This document shows, one piece after another, positions 32,474 to 43,204 of a DNA stretch of 64,000 nucleotides. The DNA is taken from assembly GCF_000499845.2 (NCBI RefSeq), contig NC_023756.2, positions 33,231,406 through 33,295,405 on the forward strand. Direction: 5' to 3'. The notes below the pieces were generated by a model. It saw only the letters and a list, made by a program, of their open reading frames with translations. It searched no databases and had not been told where the DNA came from. Each line of letters starts with the position of its first letter. Within the stretch, counting starts at the first letter, position 1. Both the position numbers and the translations under genes were made by a program. This stretch comes from Phaseolus vulgaris. Taxonomy: Eukaryota > Streptophyta > Magnoliopsida > Fabales > Fabaceae.

Positions 32474-33203
32474 TGTACCGAACAGTCCTTGGACATCGAC
32501 GTTAGGGATCGACATCAGACCTCGCCAACAGAGGGAGAGATCGAACGTCGGTGGTCTGAACAACTATATTGGGCCACGTAAGGTGGGCCCTAGAATTATA
32601 CTAGTTACTAGTTAAAACATCAGAGATGGCAGGAAGCCCTAAGACATGAGAGACCCATGTAGGTGGTGTGTATAGTGCATTCAGGCGCGACATGAGTAAA
32701 TAGTCCTTGGAGGCACTAAGGCCCGTTAGGGTTAGGGTTTCCAAGGAAAGCTGCATGCATGGCACGTGAACACTTAGGGCACCCATAGAACAGATGGCCC
32801 CGCAGCTAGGTGCATGAGTTGGTACCTTAGCGGTCAGTCTGTTAGTTGTTGCACTACAGTTAAGGGAAGTCCCATGTGCCAGATTATACTAAGATTGTGT
32901 AATAGCGACGCAGGGACATTCCCCAAGGAACCCTAGACATGGGTAACAAAACAAAGGTAAACCCTAGTTTCAACCTATATAAAGAGCACTAAGAACCCTA
33001 GCAAGGTACATCATTTCTAAGACTGAAACTACTTTATACACTTATTGTTTCTTTGCCTTAATACTGACTTGAGCGTCAGAGTGAAAACGACCGTCAAGGC
33101 ATCCTTTGTCTTTACAAGTGGGAGATTCTTCAACCAAGGAAGTGTGATTCTCAGGCGGAGACAGGCGACCAGGGATTGTCGTTCGAGTCAACCGGAAAGA
33201 ACA
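32474..33203 (+). repeat. 5' LTR of a second Tat family (plus-strand copy)
   Basis: It starts TGTACCGAACAG and ends AAAGAACA directly before a tRNA-Lys PBS. It is homologous to the reverse complement of 37930-38776, which is longer by an internal duplication near its start. Its sequence differs from the 8791/28989 LTRs. Confidence 0.75.
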
Positions 33204-33205
33204 TT

Positions 33206-33223
33206 TGGCGCTCACCGTGGGGC
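33206..33223 (+). promoter_or_regulatory. primer binding site, tRNA-Lys (degenerate)
   Basis: TGGCGCTCACCGTGGGGC has one mismatch to the tRNA-Lys(CUU) complement and lies two bases after the LTR. Confidence 0.7.
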
Positions 33224-33272
33224 TCGGTAAAACAAGGTCACACTCGCAATCGTGTTAAGAGTTTACCAACGA

Positions 33273-34770
33273 CATGAGGAGCACGAGGCAAGGATCTGTT
33301 GCGTCCCGGGGTGTTACGCCCTCTGTGATGTACATTGATTAAGAGATGAAGCATTAATAGACACTTTCAAGAATTGGATCAAGATTCTACAAGCAATTCA
33401 AGAACACAAATCAAGAAACCCATTAGAAACCCATTTCAAGAACACAAATCAAGAAACCCATGGGAAACCCATTTCAAGAACATGAACCAAATAGAACATC
33501 AACAAGTAATTCCAACCGATTCAAACAAGAACTAAACAAAACATGTTTTAGAGTTTTTGATATAAAATGGGAATGGAAGAAGAAGATGAAGAGTTGAAGA
33601 AACTTATGTGGTTGAAGACAATGGGAGTGATCACGCCACTTGGATGGTGGAAGGAAGGCTCCAAGATGAGTGAGAGTGTCGCCACTTGAGGATTTCAATA
33701 TTCAACTTTCAACTTATGATGCAAGGCACCATGCACCTCTATATATACAAGGCAAGGGAGTTGGAAGAGTCACTCTTCTAGTTCATTCTCTAAAGTAGTG
33801 CCTAAGAGAGAAAGGAGTTGGAAGAGTCATTCTTCTAGTTCCTATTCTAAAGTAGCGCCTAAGAGCCTTACATGAGAGGTGTCTTTTGGTTTTCCTCTTT
33901 TGGCATCTTCCTAAGGCTACTCCTATATTATTTACAAATTTATACAAGGTTAATTACAAAAAGAGAAAGCATTTGATGCTCTTTAACCAAAACTTTAGCC
34001 TTGCTCCTTGTAATCCTTCCTTGAGGTTCTTGGGCTTGGGACTCCATATTAAGAACACTGATAGGAAGAACTTCAAGTGTTGTGGTCCTTGACCATTCAT
34101 CCTATTGATGGAATCTTTAAATGCTTGTTGAGATGACCCTTCAAGTATAGCATCCTTCGTCATCTTTATGTATTTTTGGTTCATATCACTCTGGAGGGAC
34201 AACGTCACCATGCAAAAACTAATGGAGACCATGCGCGCCTTCTAGGAGGCGGTAGCGGCATCTAGGGTTGACATAGATGCGTCTCAGGCAGACAACGAAG
34301 AGTTGCGCAGAACCAATGAGGAACTACGCAAGAGTTTACAACAAGCAAGGGAGCGCGCAGTGGATGAGCGTGCCCCACCCATACCACCTAGGGCACGCCC
34401 CATGTTGTTCTCTCAGGCGATTGGATATTGTGTTACCAACCACATCTTTGGGCCCGAAAGTCACCTTAACGAGTGTAGAGGAGCCAGAGGCTCACCTCAC
34501 AGTGTTCCATACCCAGATAATGCTCACGGGAGGATTTGATGTTGTGTACTGCAAGTTGTTAATGAGCACATTGGCAGGCACATCGTTGGAATGGTTCGTC
34601 AGTCTCCCTGATGGACACATTACTACCTTTGACCAATTCGCGACGCTGTTCAGAGAACAGTACCTTATCAACAGGGCTCCCCCCGAATCTCTTACGATGT
34701 CTTTGACATAAAACAGTACCAGGGAGAGTCCTTTAAAGAGTTCTTGAACAGGTTTGGAGTCCAGGTGGTA
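33273..34770 (+). pseudogene. gag fragment of the second Tat family, plus copy
   Basis: The frame begins with an ATG at 33273 (MRSTRQGS), is interrupted after about 50 bp by the solo LTR at 33326-34188, and resumes at 34194. The gag core is recognisable in shifting frames: GGFDVVYCKLLMSTLAGTSL and EWFVSLPDGHITTFDQFATL, then GESFKEFLNRFGVQVVR. Frameshifts occur near 34420 and 34690. The copy ends at about 34770 without protease, pol or a 3' LTR. It is homologous to the better-preserved minus-strand gag at 36871-37857. Confidence 0.72.
33326..34188 (-). repeat. solo LTR with CTCTG target duplication
   Basis: The 863-bp insertion begins TGATGTACATTG and ends TTCATATCA, and is flanked by CTCTG at 33321-33325 and 34189-34193. 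The intact minus-strand gag copy at 37810-37860 lacks it, which confirms the boundaries. A TATATATAGAGG box on the minus strand (about 33740) suggests orientation. No internal sequence or second LTR is present, as expected after LTR-LTR recombination. Its family is not otherwise seen in the window. Confidence 0.85.
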
Positions 34771-35009
34771 AGGATCTACATCTTCATATTTTTTAATTTC
34801 AATAATACCTTTTTGAATATGGTGGAGAGTATGGTGCCTTCTTTTTTATTTTTAAGTGCTGGTGATTGCTTGTGGTGGTTGCTTGTAGTGGCTGGTGATG
34901 AACATTGGTGGTTGAGGGAAGTTTTTTAGTATTTTTACTAATGGTAGTTGTGTTTTCATTCACTTACTTTTTCATTTTTTATAAGTTACAAAACTTAAAA
35001 AAAAAAACG
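34771..35009. other. intergenic DNA after the Tat fragment
   Basis: No gene is visible. A short TGG-rich stretch at 34860-34915 gives a spurious Trp-rich ORF. Confidence 0.4.
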
Positions 35010-35130
35010 TGTGTATGAAGTTATTATGCTTCAGTTAAGATTATTTAAAGTTTTTTTAAAAAAGGTTAAAAATGACTTTGCACAATTAATATGGAGGTGT
35101 AGGAGCAAGGTATAGAGGTGGAGGGAGAAT
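35010..35130. repeat. dispersed direct repeat, copy 2
   Basis: Matches 32108-32240. Confidence 0.7.
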
Positions 35131-35339
35131 TTGACTGTTTTTTTTCAAGCTTGGGCCTATTTCGTCGGCTCAACATGTTTTCTATTCTCAAGCTTCTTTC
35201 GCATGCACCAACATTCTTTAAAAGAGTATAGGCCCATTTCGCTGGCCCACGATTTTGCCACCGATTGTTTTATGGCAGTTTCTTCCTACACCCCCACAAT
35301 GTTGTGCACAGATCAAACTGTCCCTATTATTTTATAAAA

Positions 35340-35720
35340 ACCCTAAAATGCATTTGAATTGTATTTATTTTTTTGCATTTTGGATAATGAAATCCGGAAA
35401 AATTTCAGATTGGCACTTCTGGTAAAATTTCAGATCCACCAATCCGTAATTCAAAATATGCATTTCACATTGAAAAATCCATCATTCAAAAAATGCATTT
35501 CGGATCCACCAATCCGTAACAAAAATATGTATTCCGGATTCAAAAATCGATAATTAAAAAAAAAGCATTCTGGATCCAACAATTCGTAATAAAATTAGGC
35601 TTCCGGATTCAGAAATCCGGAAATCAATAATTTATGCAAAATTTGCTTCCAGAACACCCTCTCATCCGGAAAAAAAAAATGATTCAGTTCTGGATTGATG
35701 AATCAGTAGCACACTCCCAG
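35340..35720. repeat. cluster of GGATCCACCAATCCGTAA-type motifs
   Basis: Imperfect units of about 45 bp combine (C/T)GGATCCACCAATCCGTAA with ATGCATTTCGGAT. Direct and inverted ATCCGGA copies are present. This is typical of subterminal arrays of DNA transposons, but I cannot set ends. Nothing else is visible from 35721 to 36704. Confidence 0.5.
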
Positions 35721-36704
35721 ATCCCGATTTAAGGGTAACCACAGTGCCCTTTTTCAAATAAAAGGTGAAGGCCAATTTTGGGATTTAGAAAATTGTGGGG
35801 GTGGAGGAAGAAAAACGTAGGGTGCAGGAAGAAGAAGCCTTGTTTTATATGCTTCAGTTTTAACTTGCCCAAAACTTCTGCTATTTGCCCTTCCCTTTCT
35901 ATTATACACTTATCAATATTTACTCATTTTAGAAGTATGGGCCAGTTCATTCGGCCCAAAGTTTCTGCTATTTGCCACCTGTATTTTTGCATATACAGTT
36001 ACCAATATTTTTTTGTGAAAAGTAAAATAAAAAAAATAAATACAAATATAATCTTGAAATTGTGCCCAAATAAATTTTGATACTTGTATATGCGTCATCT
36101 CACATTTGATATTTAAAAAATAAACAAATATGAATTTTATTTAAAAAATAAGTTTTCTCTAGACAAACAATCTATAGTATCGGCAGTTTACATTGTATCT
36201 TGACTTAATATATGATTCTTAAAGAGTACTAAACATAGTTGCTCGTAGATTTTATACTCCAGTTAGTGTGAAATATATAAAAAAAATACATAAAATCTCA
36301 AAAATATAAAAATATCAAAAATTAAAAATATTAACACAAACAAACATTTTTTTTTACTTTAGAACGACCTAAACATTGATTTTTCATTGAAATACGTATA
36401 GAAATAAAATGAATCCTTGTCGGGCACAAAATATTTACCTTTGACACCAATGGTGCGCTTGATCTTTAGTGATACCAGTGAACTTGAATCCAAGTTCACA
36501 TTATTATACAATGACTGGATTCTTAAGTAGGAAGAAGTGAATATAGCTAGCTACATGTAGAGTTCAATAAACATAAAATTGCTACATGCAGAGTTCAATA
36601 CACATAACCATGAAACTATATACTTTTTCTTTATACTTTTCCTTTGGCACCATGGGGAAAGTAAAATAAAATTTTCAAAGGATGGGATTCTTTAATATTA
36701 TTAT

Positions 36705-36870
36705 GATTTTTATTATACTTATTATTAATAATATTAATAATATGAGTATAATATTAATAGTATTAATAATATTAATAGTATTATTAATATGAATTTAATA
36801 TGAATAATATGAATTTAATATGAATATAATATTAATAATATGAATATAATATTAACAATATGAATATAAT
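36705..36870. repeat. ATT/AAT-rich microsatellite
   Basis: TATTAATAATATGAATATAAT units end abruptly at 36871, where Tat gag begins. Confidence 0.85.
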
Positions 36871-37857
36871 GATTAGCTCCTTGAGCTCTACGCGAAAATT
36901 ATACTTTGGGGGTAGGTCTCTCCGCATGCGCGTTCCTGACTGGGGCTTCTCGTAGGGTTGCTGCTTTCCCGCGCCCTTCTTCTCCGTGGTCGCTTCGTGC
37001 ACCCTCATGAGCTGAGGTCAACCTGCTGCTCGAGGTCGAACAGGACCGACGAGGCCACGTTTCTCTGTGATTCAATCGTCCGCAACGATGTGCGCCAAAG
37101 CCCGACGCCTGATCTCGCTGAACGTCTTTGGGTAGAACCTGAGCAGTGATTCACTGAAGGGTCCTGGCAACATTCCCTTGACGAAGGCGTGCATCGTCAT
37201 GGCCTCATCTGTGGGTTTCAATCGCACTACCTGGACTCCAAACCTGTTCAAGAACTCCTTTAAGGACTCTCCCTGGTACTGTTTAATGTCAAAGACATCA
37301 TAAGAGATTCGAGTGGGGGCTCTGTTAACGAGGTATTGTTCTCTGAATAGCATCGCGAACTGGTCGAAGGTATTGATTTTTCCGTCTGGGAGGCTAACGA
37401 ACCATTCCAACACCGCGCCTGCCAACGTGCTCATCAGCAGCTTGCAGTACACAACGTCAGATCGCCTTGTGAGCATCATCTGGGTGTGGAACGCCGTGAG
37501 GTGAGCCTCTAGGTCCTCTACACTTGTGAAGGTGACTTTCGGGCCTAGAGACGTGGTTGACAACGTTGTATCCATAATTGCCTGAGAGAACGGCATGGGA
37601 CGTGCCCTAAGTGGTATGGGTGGGGCACGCTCATCCACCGCACGCTCCCCTGCTTGTTGCAACTCTCTGCGCATTTCCTCATTGGTTCTGCACAGTTCTT
37701 CATTGTCCGCCTGTGATGCGGCTATTTCAACCCTAGATGCCGCTACCGCCCCTTGGAGGGCGCGCATGGTCTCCATGAGTTGTTGCACGGTGACGTGGTC
37801 CCCTCCAGGGGGCACGACACCTGCAGCCACAGCAGATCCTTGCCTCGTACTCCTCAT
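36871..37857 (-). pseudogene. gag of the second Tat family, minus copy
   Basis: From the ATG at 37857 (MRSTRQGSAVAAG) the frame runs with a coiled-coil N-terminus and a full gag core (FTSVEDLEAHLTAF, LEWFVSLPDGKINTF, GESLKEFLNRFGVQVV, PGPFSESLLRFYP). It reaches a stop at 37072. After a frameshift the gag sequence continues (KKGAGKQQPYEKPQSG, LPPKYNFRVELKELI) up to 36871, where it is cut by microsatellite DNA. There is no zinc knuckle, protease or pol. Its divergence from the first Tat family in this window shows they are distinct families of the same lineage. Confidence 0.78.
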
Positions 37858-37909
37858 ATCGTTGGTAAAAACTCTTAACACGATTGTGAGTGGGACCTTG
37901 TTTTATCGT

Positions 37910-37927
37910 GCCCCATGGTGGGCGCCA
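37910..37927 (-). promoter_or_regulatory. primer binding site, tRNA-Lys (one mismatch)
   Basis: The plus strand reads GCCCCATGGTGGGCGCCA, one base different from the site at 28969-28986. It lies two bases from the LTR. Confidence 0.78.
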
Positions 37928-37929
37928 AA

Positions 37930-38776
37930 TGTTCTCGCCGGTTGACTCAAACGGCAGCCTTTGGCCCTCCTACCTCCGCCTGAGAATCGAACTTCCATGG
38001 TTGAAGAATCTCTCACCTGCAAAGACAAAGGGCACCTTGATGGTCGTTTGCACTCTGACGCTCAAGTTAGTATAAGGGCAAAGAAACACTAAGTGTATAA
38101 AGTAGTTTCAGTCAGAAACCGTGTACCTTGCTAGGGTTCTTAGCACCCTTTATATAGGTTGAAACTAGGGTTTACCTTTGTTCCTTTACCCATGTCTAGG
38201 GTTCCTTGGAGAATGTCCCTGTGCCGCTATTACATAGTCTTAGCATAATCTTGCACATGGAACTTCCCTTAACTAGAGTGGAACGACTAACAGAATGGCC
38301 GCCTGGGTACCAACTTGTGCACCAATTCTCTGGGGCCATCTATTCTGCGGGTGCCCTAAGTATTCATGTGTCATGCATGCAACTTTCCTTGAAAACCCTA
38401 ACCCTAATGGGCCTTAGCGACTCCAAGGATTATTTACTCGTGTCGCACCTGAATGCATTATACACACCACTTGCATGGATCCCTTGTGACTTAGACTTTC
38501 CTCATATCTGTTGTTTTCAACTGATAACTGTGTAATTTTGGGACCCACCTTTCGTGGCCCAATATAATTGTTCAGACCGTCGATGTCCGATCTCCCCCTC
38601 TTCTAGCGAGGTCTGATGTCGATCTCCAACGTCGAGGTCTATGGTACCGATGTCCAAAGACTGACCTTACATGTTTCTGGGACCCACCTTACGTGGCCCA
38701 TCTTTACTATCAGGCATCGGTGTGCGATGTTTGAGGCCAGTCTCTGGAGTCAATGACTGAGGAGTGGTCGGTACAC
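37930..38776 (-). repeat. 5' LTR of the second Tat family (minus copy)
   Basis: The 847-bp LTR reads TGTTCTCGCCGG ... GGTCGGTACA on the plus strand. Its end could be 38776 or 38778. It carries two GACCCACCTT(A/T)CGTGGCCCA units about 120 bp apart (near 38550 and 38680) where the plus copy has one. The next base belongs to a different element. Confidence 0.75.
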
Positions 38777-41395
38777 ATGGGTTTGAAGATATTTTTCAAT
38801 TGAATATCTTCCACAATGGTCCCAGATCTAATACCAAGATGATTCTAGATGTTGCAGCTTGTGGCACAATGATGGTCCTTGATGTAGAATAGGCGACAAT
38901 GATTATTGGTGCATTGGTATCAACAAATTATCAAGCCCAACGTGATAGAAAAAGTATTTAGAAGAAAGGGTTGTTAGAATTGAGGACTTTAGATGCAATT
39001 CTGGTTCAGAATAAAATTCTGACCAAGCAACTTGAGGCATTACTTGCAAAAATGGATAAACTACCACAACAATTACAAGTTGTACAGTGTTCTCATAGTC
39101 AAAATCAACCAAGAAGGTGTGATTTTTGCAGAGTTGATCATCCAATTGGTCATTGTTCTTACAAAATAATTCATCTTTAGTATAAGTAAATTACATGGGC
39201 AACCAGGGAAGGAAAGGTGGTTTCTCCAACAATAATAATTATTCTCTCAAGGTTGGAGAAGCAACTAGAATAAAAAAAATTGGTGGAAACAAGATAGTGG
39301 TCCATCTAACAAGCAAGGTCCTTTCCAACAACAACAACAACCCCTATATCCTTCAGTCCCTGAAAGACTAAACAAATTTGAAGATACCTTGGAAAAATTC
39401 ATGAAAGCTACTGTTGTCAGTCAAAAGAACAATTTTGCGACAATCAGAAATTTAGAAACACAAGTATTGCAAATTGCCAAACAATTGGTACATAGACAAA
39501 GTGGTCAGTTTTCAGCCAACACACAAACCAACCCAAAGGAACAACGCATTATAATTACCATTGAAAGTGGTAAAGTAGCAGAAGAAGGGGATGGTGATAA
39601 ATTAGTTGCTGAAAAAGAAAAAAAAGATGAGACTGAGAGAGAGATGAGATGGAGAGAGAGAAAAATAGCGAAAATAAGGAGAGAGGTGTTCATTTAAAAG
39701 ATTTATCATATCCTCATGCTCCTTTAAAAAAAATATAGAGAGACAATTTTTTATAAATTGCATTCTAATATTTCTTTTTCAGAGGCCTTAGAGCAAAATC
39801 CAACTAGTGAAAAATTTATGAAGGAGTTGGCAACAGAAGAGAAGAGTTTCTTTGATGAAAAAAATTATAGAGCTGGAGGCTTGTTGTAGTGTTATCATTC
39901 AGAAAAACTTGCCCCTAATATTTACATATCCAGGAAGTTTTACTATCCCATAAACCATAGGTGCTTTATCTGTGGAAAAGGCTTTATTGGATTTAGGGGC
40001 GAGTACAAATTTAATGCCTTTAGCTATGCTGAAGAAAATAACACAAGGAAAAAATGTATAAACAACGACTATTTATTTAATGCGGTTTTAGGGTCATTCG
40101 CTATTATTCAAAACGCGGTGGCATTTTTTAAATTAACTTCATTTATGAATGCGGCTATTTGTAATAGCCGCATTCTTAAATCATGCAATTTGATAAGAAT
40201 GTGACTATTATAAACAGCCACATTCATAAATCAAAGCTTATGATTTAAGAATGCGGCTATTACTAATAGTCGCATTCTTAAATAAGTTTTACCTTAATTC
40301 TGAAGCGTGCCACTTACGTTTTCATGTTTTCAAAATGTTTATGCTTTGGTGTTCCTCTCTTCTACTGCGAGTTTCATTGTGTTCTTGTGCCATTGTAAGT
40401 TCGTTTTATCCACTTTCTTTCTTCTTCACCAATGGCTTATAAATTTTTTTCATTTCACTTATTTCTTTGTTTTCTTCCATTGGCGAAGGGTTCTCTGATG
40501 CTTCGTTTTCTCTGACACTTTATTTTCTCTTTTTTTTGCTCTCGTGCTTCCTCTCGTCTTCTGTGATCCTTCATAGTCGCATTTATAAATCCCATTTACG
40601 AATGCGGCTAAATAGCTTCATTCTATGTCTTTGATTTAAGACTACGTGTACAACAAATGCGGTTAAATAGCCGCCATTGTAAATATAAAATAGTCGTCAT
40701 TGTAAATCATTTATGCACCAATGTAGGTGATTTGGAGATTAAACCTACCAAGACGACATTACAATTAGCTAATAGAGTAACCAAATATCCATATGGTGTG
40801 GTTGAAGATGTTTTGGTTAAGGTAGATAAATTCATATTTCCTGTGGATTTTGTTATAGTGGCCATAGAAGAAGACACAGAGGTTCCTCTGATACTTGGCA
40901 GACCCTTCAAGAAAACAACTAGAGTTGTTATTGATATTGATGAGGGAAAACTGAAAGTGAAAGCTCAAATGATGAGGTAACTTTTAATATTTTTGGTTTG
41001 AAATTTTCTAATAGAGGAGAAGATGGCTTATAGAGAGATGCAACAAAGGAAAACTTTCCTGAAACTAAAGAGCAATTGGACCTCTCAAATTTATTTGAGA
41101 AAGTTTTACATCATTGCATTTCAAAAGCAAAGGACAAGAAGAAAGAGCTTGTTCTAGAAATTGTAGAAAAGCAACTCCCCAATAAAAAGCCATCTATATC
41201 AGGGACAAAAGAGGAAGACAAAGTCTAATAGGAGGTAACTATAATGAAGGATGAATTTAGACCCGGACAACCAATAATGCTTAGAAATGCTAAATTAAAA
41301 TTTCAACCTAGAGGGTTGAAAACAAATTGGTTAAGATTACGGGTTATTAAAGAAAATAGGATGGATGGAACTATTGAACTTGAAAGTCCATAATC
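38777..41395 (+). pseudogene. degenerate gag-protease of a gypsy element, plus copy
   Basis: Recognisable blocks, each matching the minus-strand gag-pro at 61548-63433, appear in changing frames. The gag side has GTMMVLDVE near 38865, then ILTKQLEALLAKMDKLPQQL and CDFCRVDHPIGHC (39013-39165). The protease side has GDLEIKPTKTTLQLANRV and VPLILGRPFKKTTRVVIDID (40726-40950). Coding resemblance weakens after 40980, although GQPIMLRNAKLKF near 41267 recalls the C-terminal tail of gypsy integrases. No RT is present. Several stops, frameshifts and a 682-bp insertion make it non-functional. The 5' end is cut at the Tat LTR. Confidence 0.7.
40041..40722. mobile_element. CACTA-like non-autonomous insertion
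   Basis: The insertion splits the protease reading frame between codons that are adjacent in the copy at 61890-61910. The left edge reads ACACAAGGAAAAAATG, close to the CACTACAAGAAAAA terminus of plant CACTA elements. The right edge is a degenerate counterpart. Subterminal inverted motifs AATGCGGCTATT...AATAGCCGCATT occur repeatedly at both ends. ATA before and GTA after could be a decayed 3-bp duplication. There is no transposase; internal ORFs are short. Confidence 0.6.
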
Positions 41396-42788
41396 TAGCA
41401 TAACTAAAGTTGTAACCAATATTTTGAAGTTATATGAGTTATGCGGGCTAGCCCGTCCTGCCCCGAACTTGGTCCGCGCGGATTACGAATTATGTGGGAC
41501 GGATATAAGGAGACCAACGAATTAAAATAAACAGTCTATCCCGTATTGTCCTTCCCGCTTTGCCATTAGTGCACAATTTTTCTTGTTTTAGTACTTTATA
41601 AATAGAGTGCAACGAGCGTATGAATGACATAAGAATAATTTTCGATAGTAGTAGTTTAGTTTTAGCTTTTTCAGCTTTTCAGTCAATGTAATACTAGTTT
41701 TTTTCTGACTTTTCTCATTCTCTATTTCTCTTTGTTTATTGTGCTCTCCAAAACTAATAAATTATCATCTATACTTTTAGAGTTATTTATCTATTACAAA
41801 AATCCTACAATTATTCTCTAACTAAATACTTAATGAGATAAAACATTAAATTTTCTTAATTGAGTTGTGGATTTTCTTAAGAGAATAAATCTATATAAAT
41901 AAAACATAAATGAAAATCTACTTAAAAAAGAAATTATACCGCACATTTGAGGATATAGATTTTTGACCATTTGTAGATGGTAATAAATATAAAAAAGGAT
42001 TGTTGGATTCCAAGATGTAGGTGCAAATTCATTAAATGCACTACAAAAATCTTGTCCAGTGTGGTGTGTATAAAGTCTATTCAATTAGTCTCATTGATTA
42101 AGTCATTCGTCTCTCACAATAATGAAGATGGAAATCTGAAATTATAAAAACTAATTTAAAATTTAAAATAGTTGGAATAATATTAATGTTAGATATCAGT
42201 TTAAACATTAATTTATAAAGTTTTATTAATTATAAAAATGATTTTAGATATTAATAATTTTTTAATAAAATAATATTTAATTTAATTTAGTAATTAATTA
42301 TTTTATATTTTTAAAATTAGTTTTTATTTAATAATTTTTTCATAATAATATATATTATGACAATCAATTTATCCATAATAAATTCATATCATTTATTCAT
42401 TATAGAATTCTAAAAAATAGATTCCATTAAATTAATCCATTTTATTTTATGGATGATTAATGATTTTTTACAGAATTCATTTTTAATTTTTAAAACTATT
42501 GTTTTCATAAATTATATAAAAGTTGTTAATAAATGGATGGAATTGGATATTTATTAAATCAATCATCATTGAATCAAAGTTTAAATTAAATTTCCAATAA
42601 ATTAAAATAGATTAATGGATTTTATTTTATCAAAAATCCATTCAAATATAAAATAAATTTTACTCATTATAACTAATTAAATATTATGTAGGAGTTGGAG
42701 TCAAATTTGGGTGAAGACTTGCAAAATTGGTAGTCCAACCATCACATAAGTATGATATGACAAATATTTAAAAGTATTAATATATAAT
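41396..42788. other. AT-rich intergenic DNA
   Basis: No gene is visible. A GC-rich palindromic island with GCGGGCTAGCCCG lies at about 41445-41560, followed by a TATAAATAGAG box (41599). This could be a fragment of an old element. The remainder is AT-rich. Confidence 0.4.
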
Positions 42789-43182
42789 GACTCTTAGTGC
42801 AAAAAAGATTTTATGACGGTTCTATAAGACTTTTTATGATGATTTTGATGAGGACATAAAATCAGGAATTATAAAAACTTTATACTTTCTATGTCGGTTA
42901 AAAAGCTGACATGGTAAATTAACTTATTATGACTGTTGTTTATGAACTGTCATAAAATGTACAAAATCCTGTCATAATATGTTAAGACAAAACATTCTAT
43001 GACTGTTATTTTTACAACCGTCATAAAAAATACGTCTTTTATACAAAACCGTCATAGTAAGTGGTTTTCTATGACAAATATTCTTACACCCGTCATAGTA
43101 AATAAGACTTTTTATGTCATCTATTACAATAACCATCATAATAAATTTGTTTTTTTAAAAAACATTTTCTGCATTAATAATA
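42789..43182. mobile_element. CACTA-like terminus with subterminal repeats
   Basis: After CTTAGTGCAAAAAAG, which resembles a CACTA terminus, there are about ten copies of TATGAC(G/T)GTT and its complement AAC(C/G)GTCATA in alternating orientation. Only one end is present; sequence beyond the copia insertion at 52635 does not continue the array. Confidence 0.5.
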
Positions 43183-43204
43183 TAATAATTATATATATAT
43201 ATAT
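43183..43204. repeat. TA microsatellite, left part
   Basis: The TA run continues at 52635-52678 on the other side of the copia element, so it is the insertion site. Confidence 0.85.

Noticed and set aside
41430..41560. GC-rich palindrome with TATAAATAGAG downstream, possible promoter or small LTR
   Set aside because: No second copy, terminal duplication or ORF could be tied to it.
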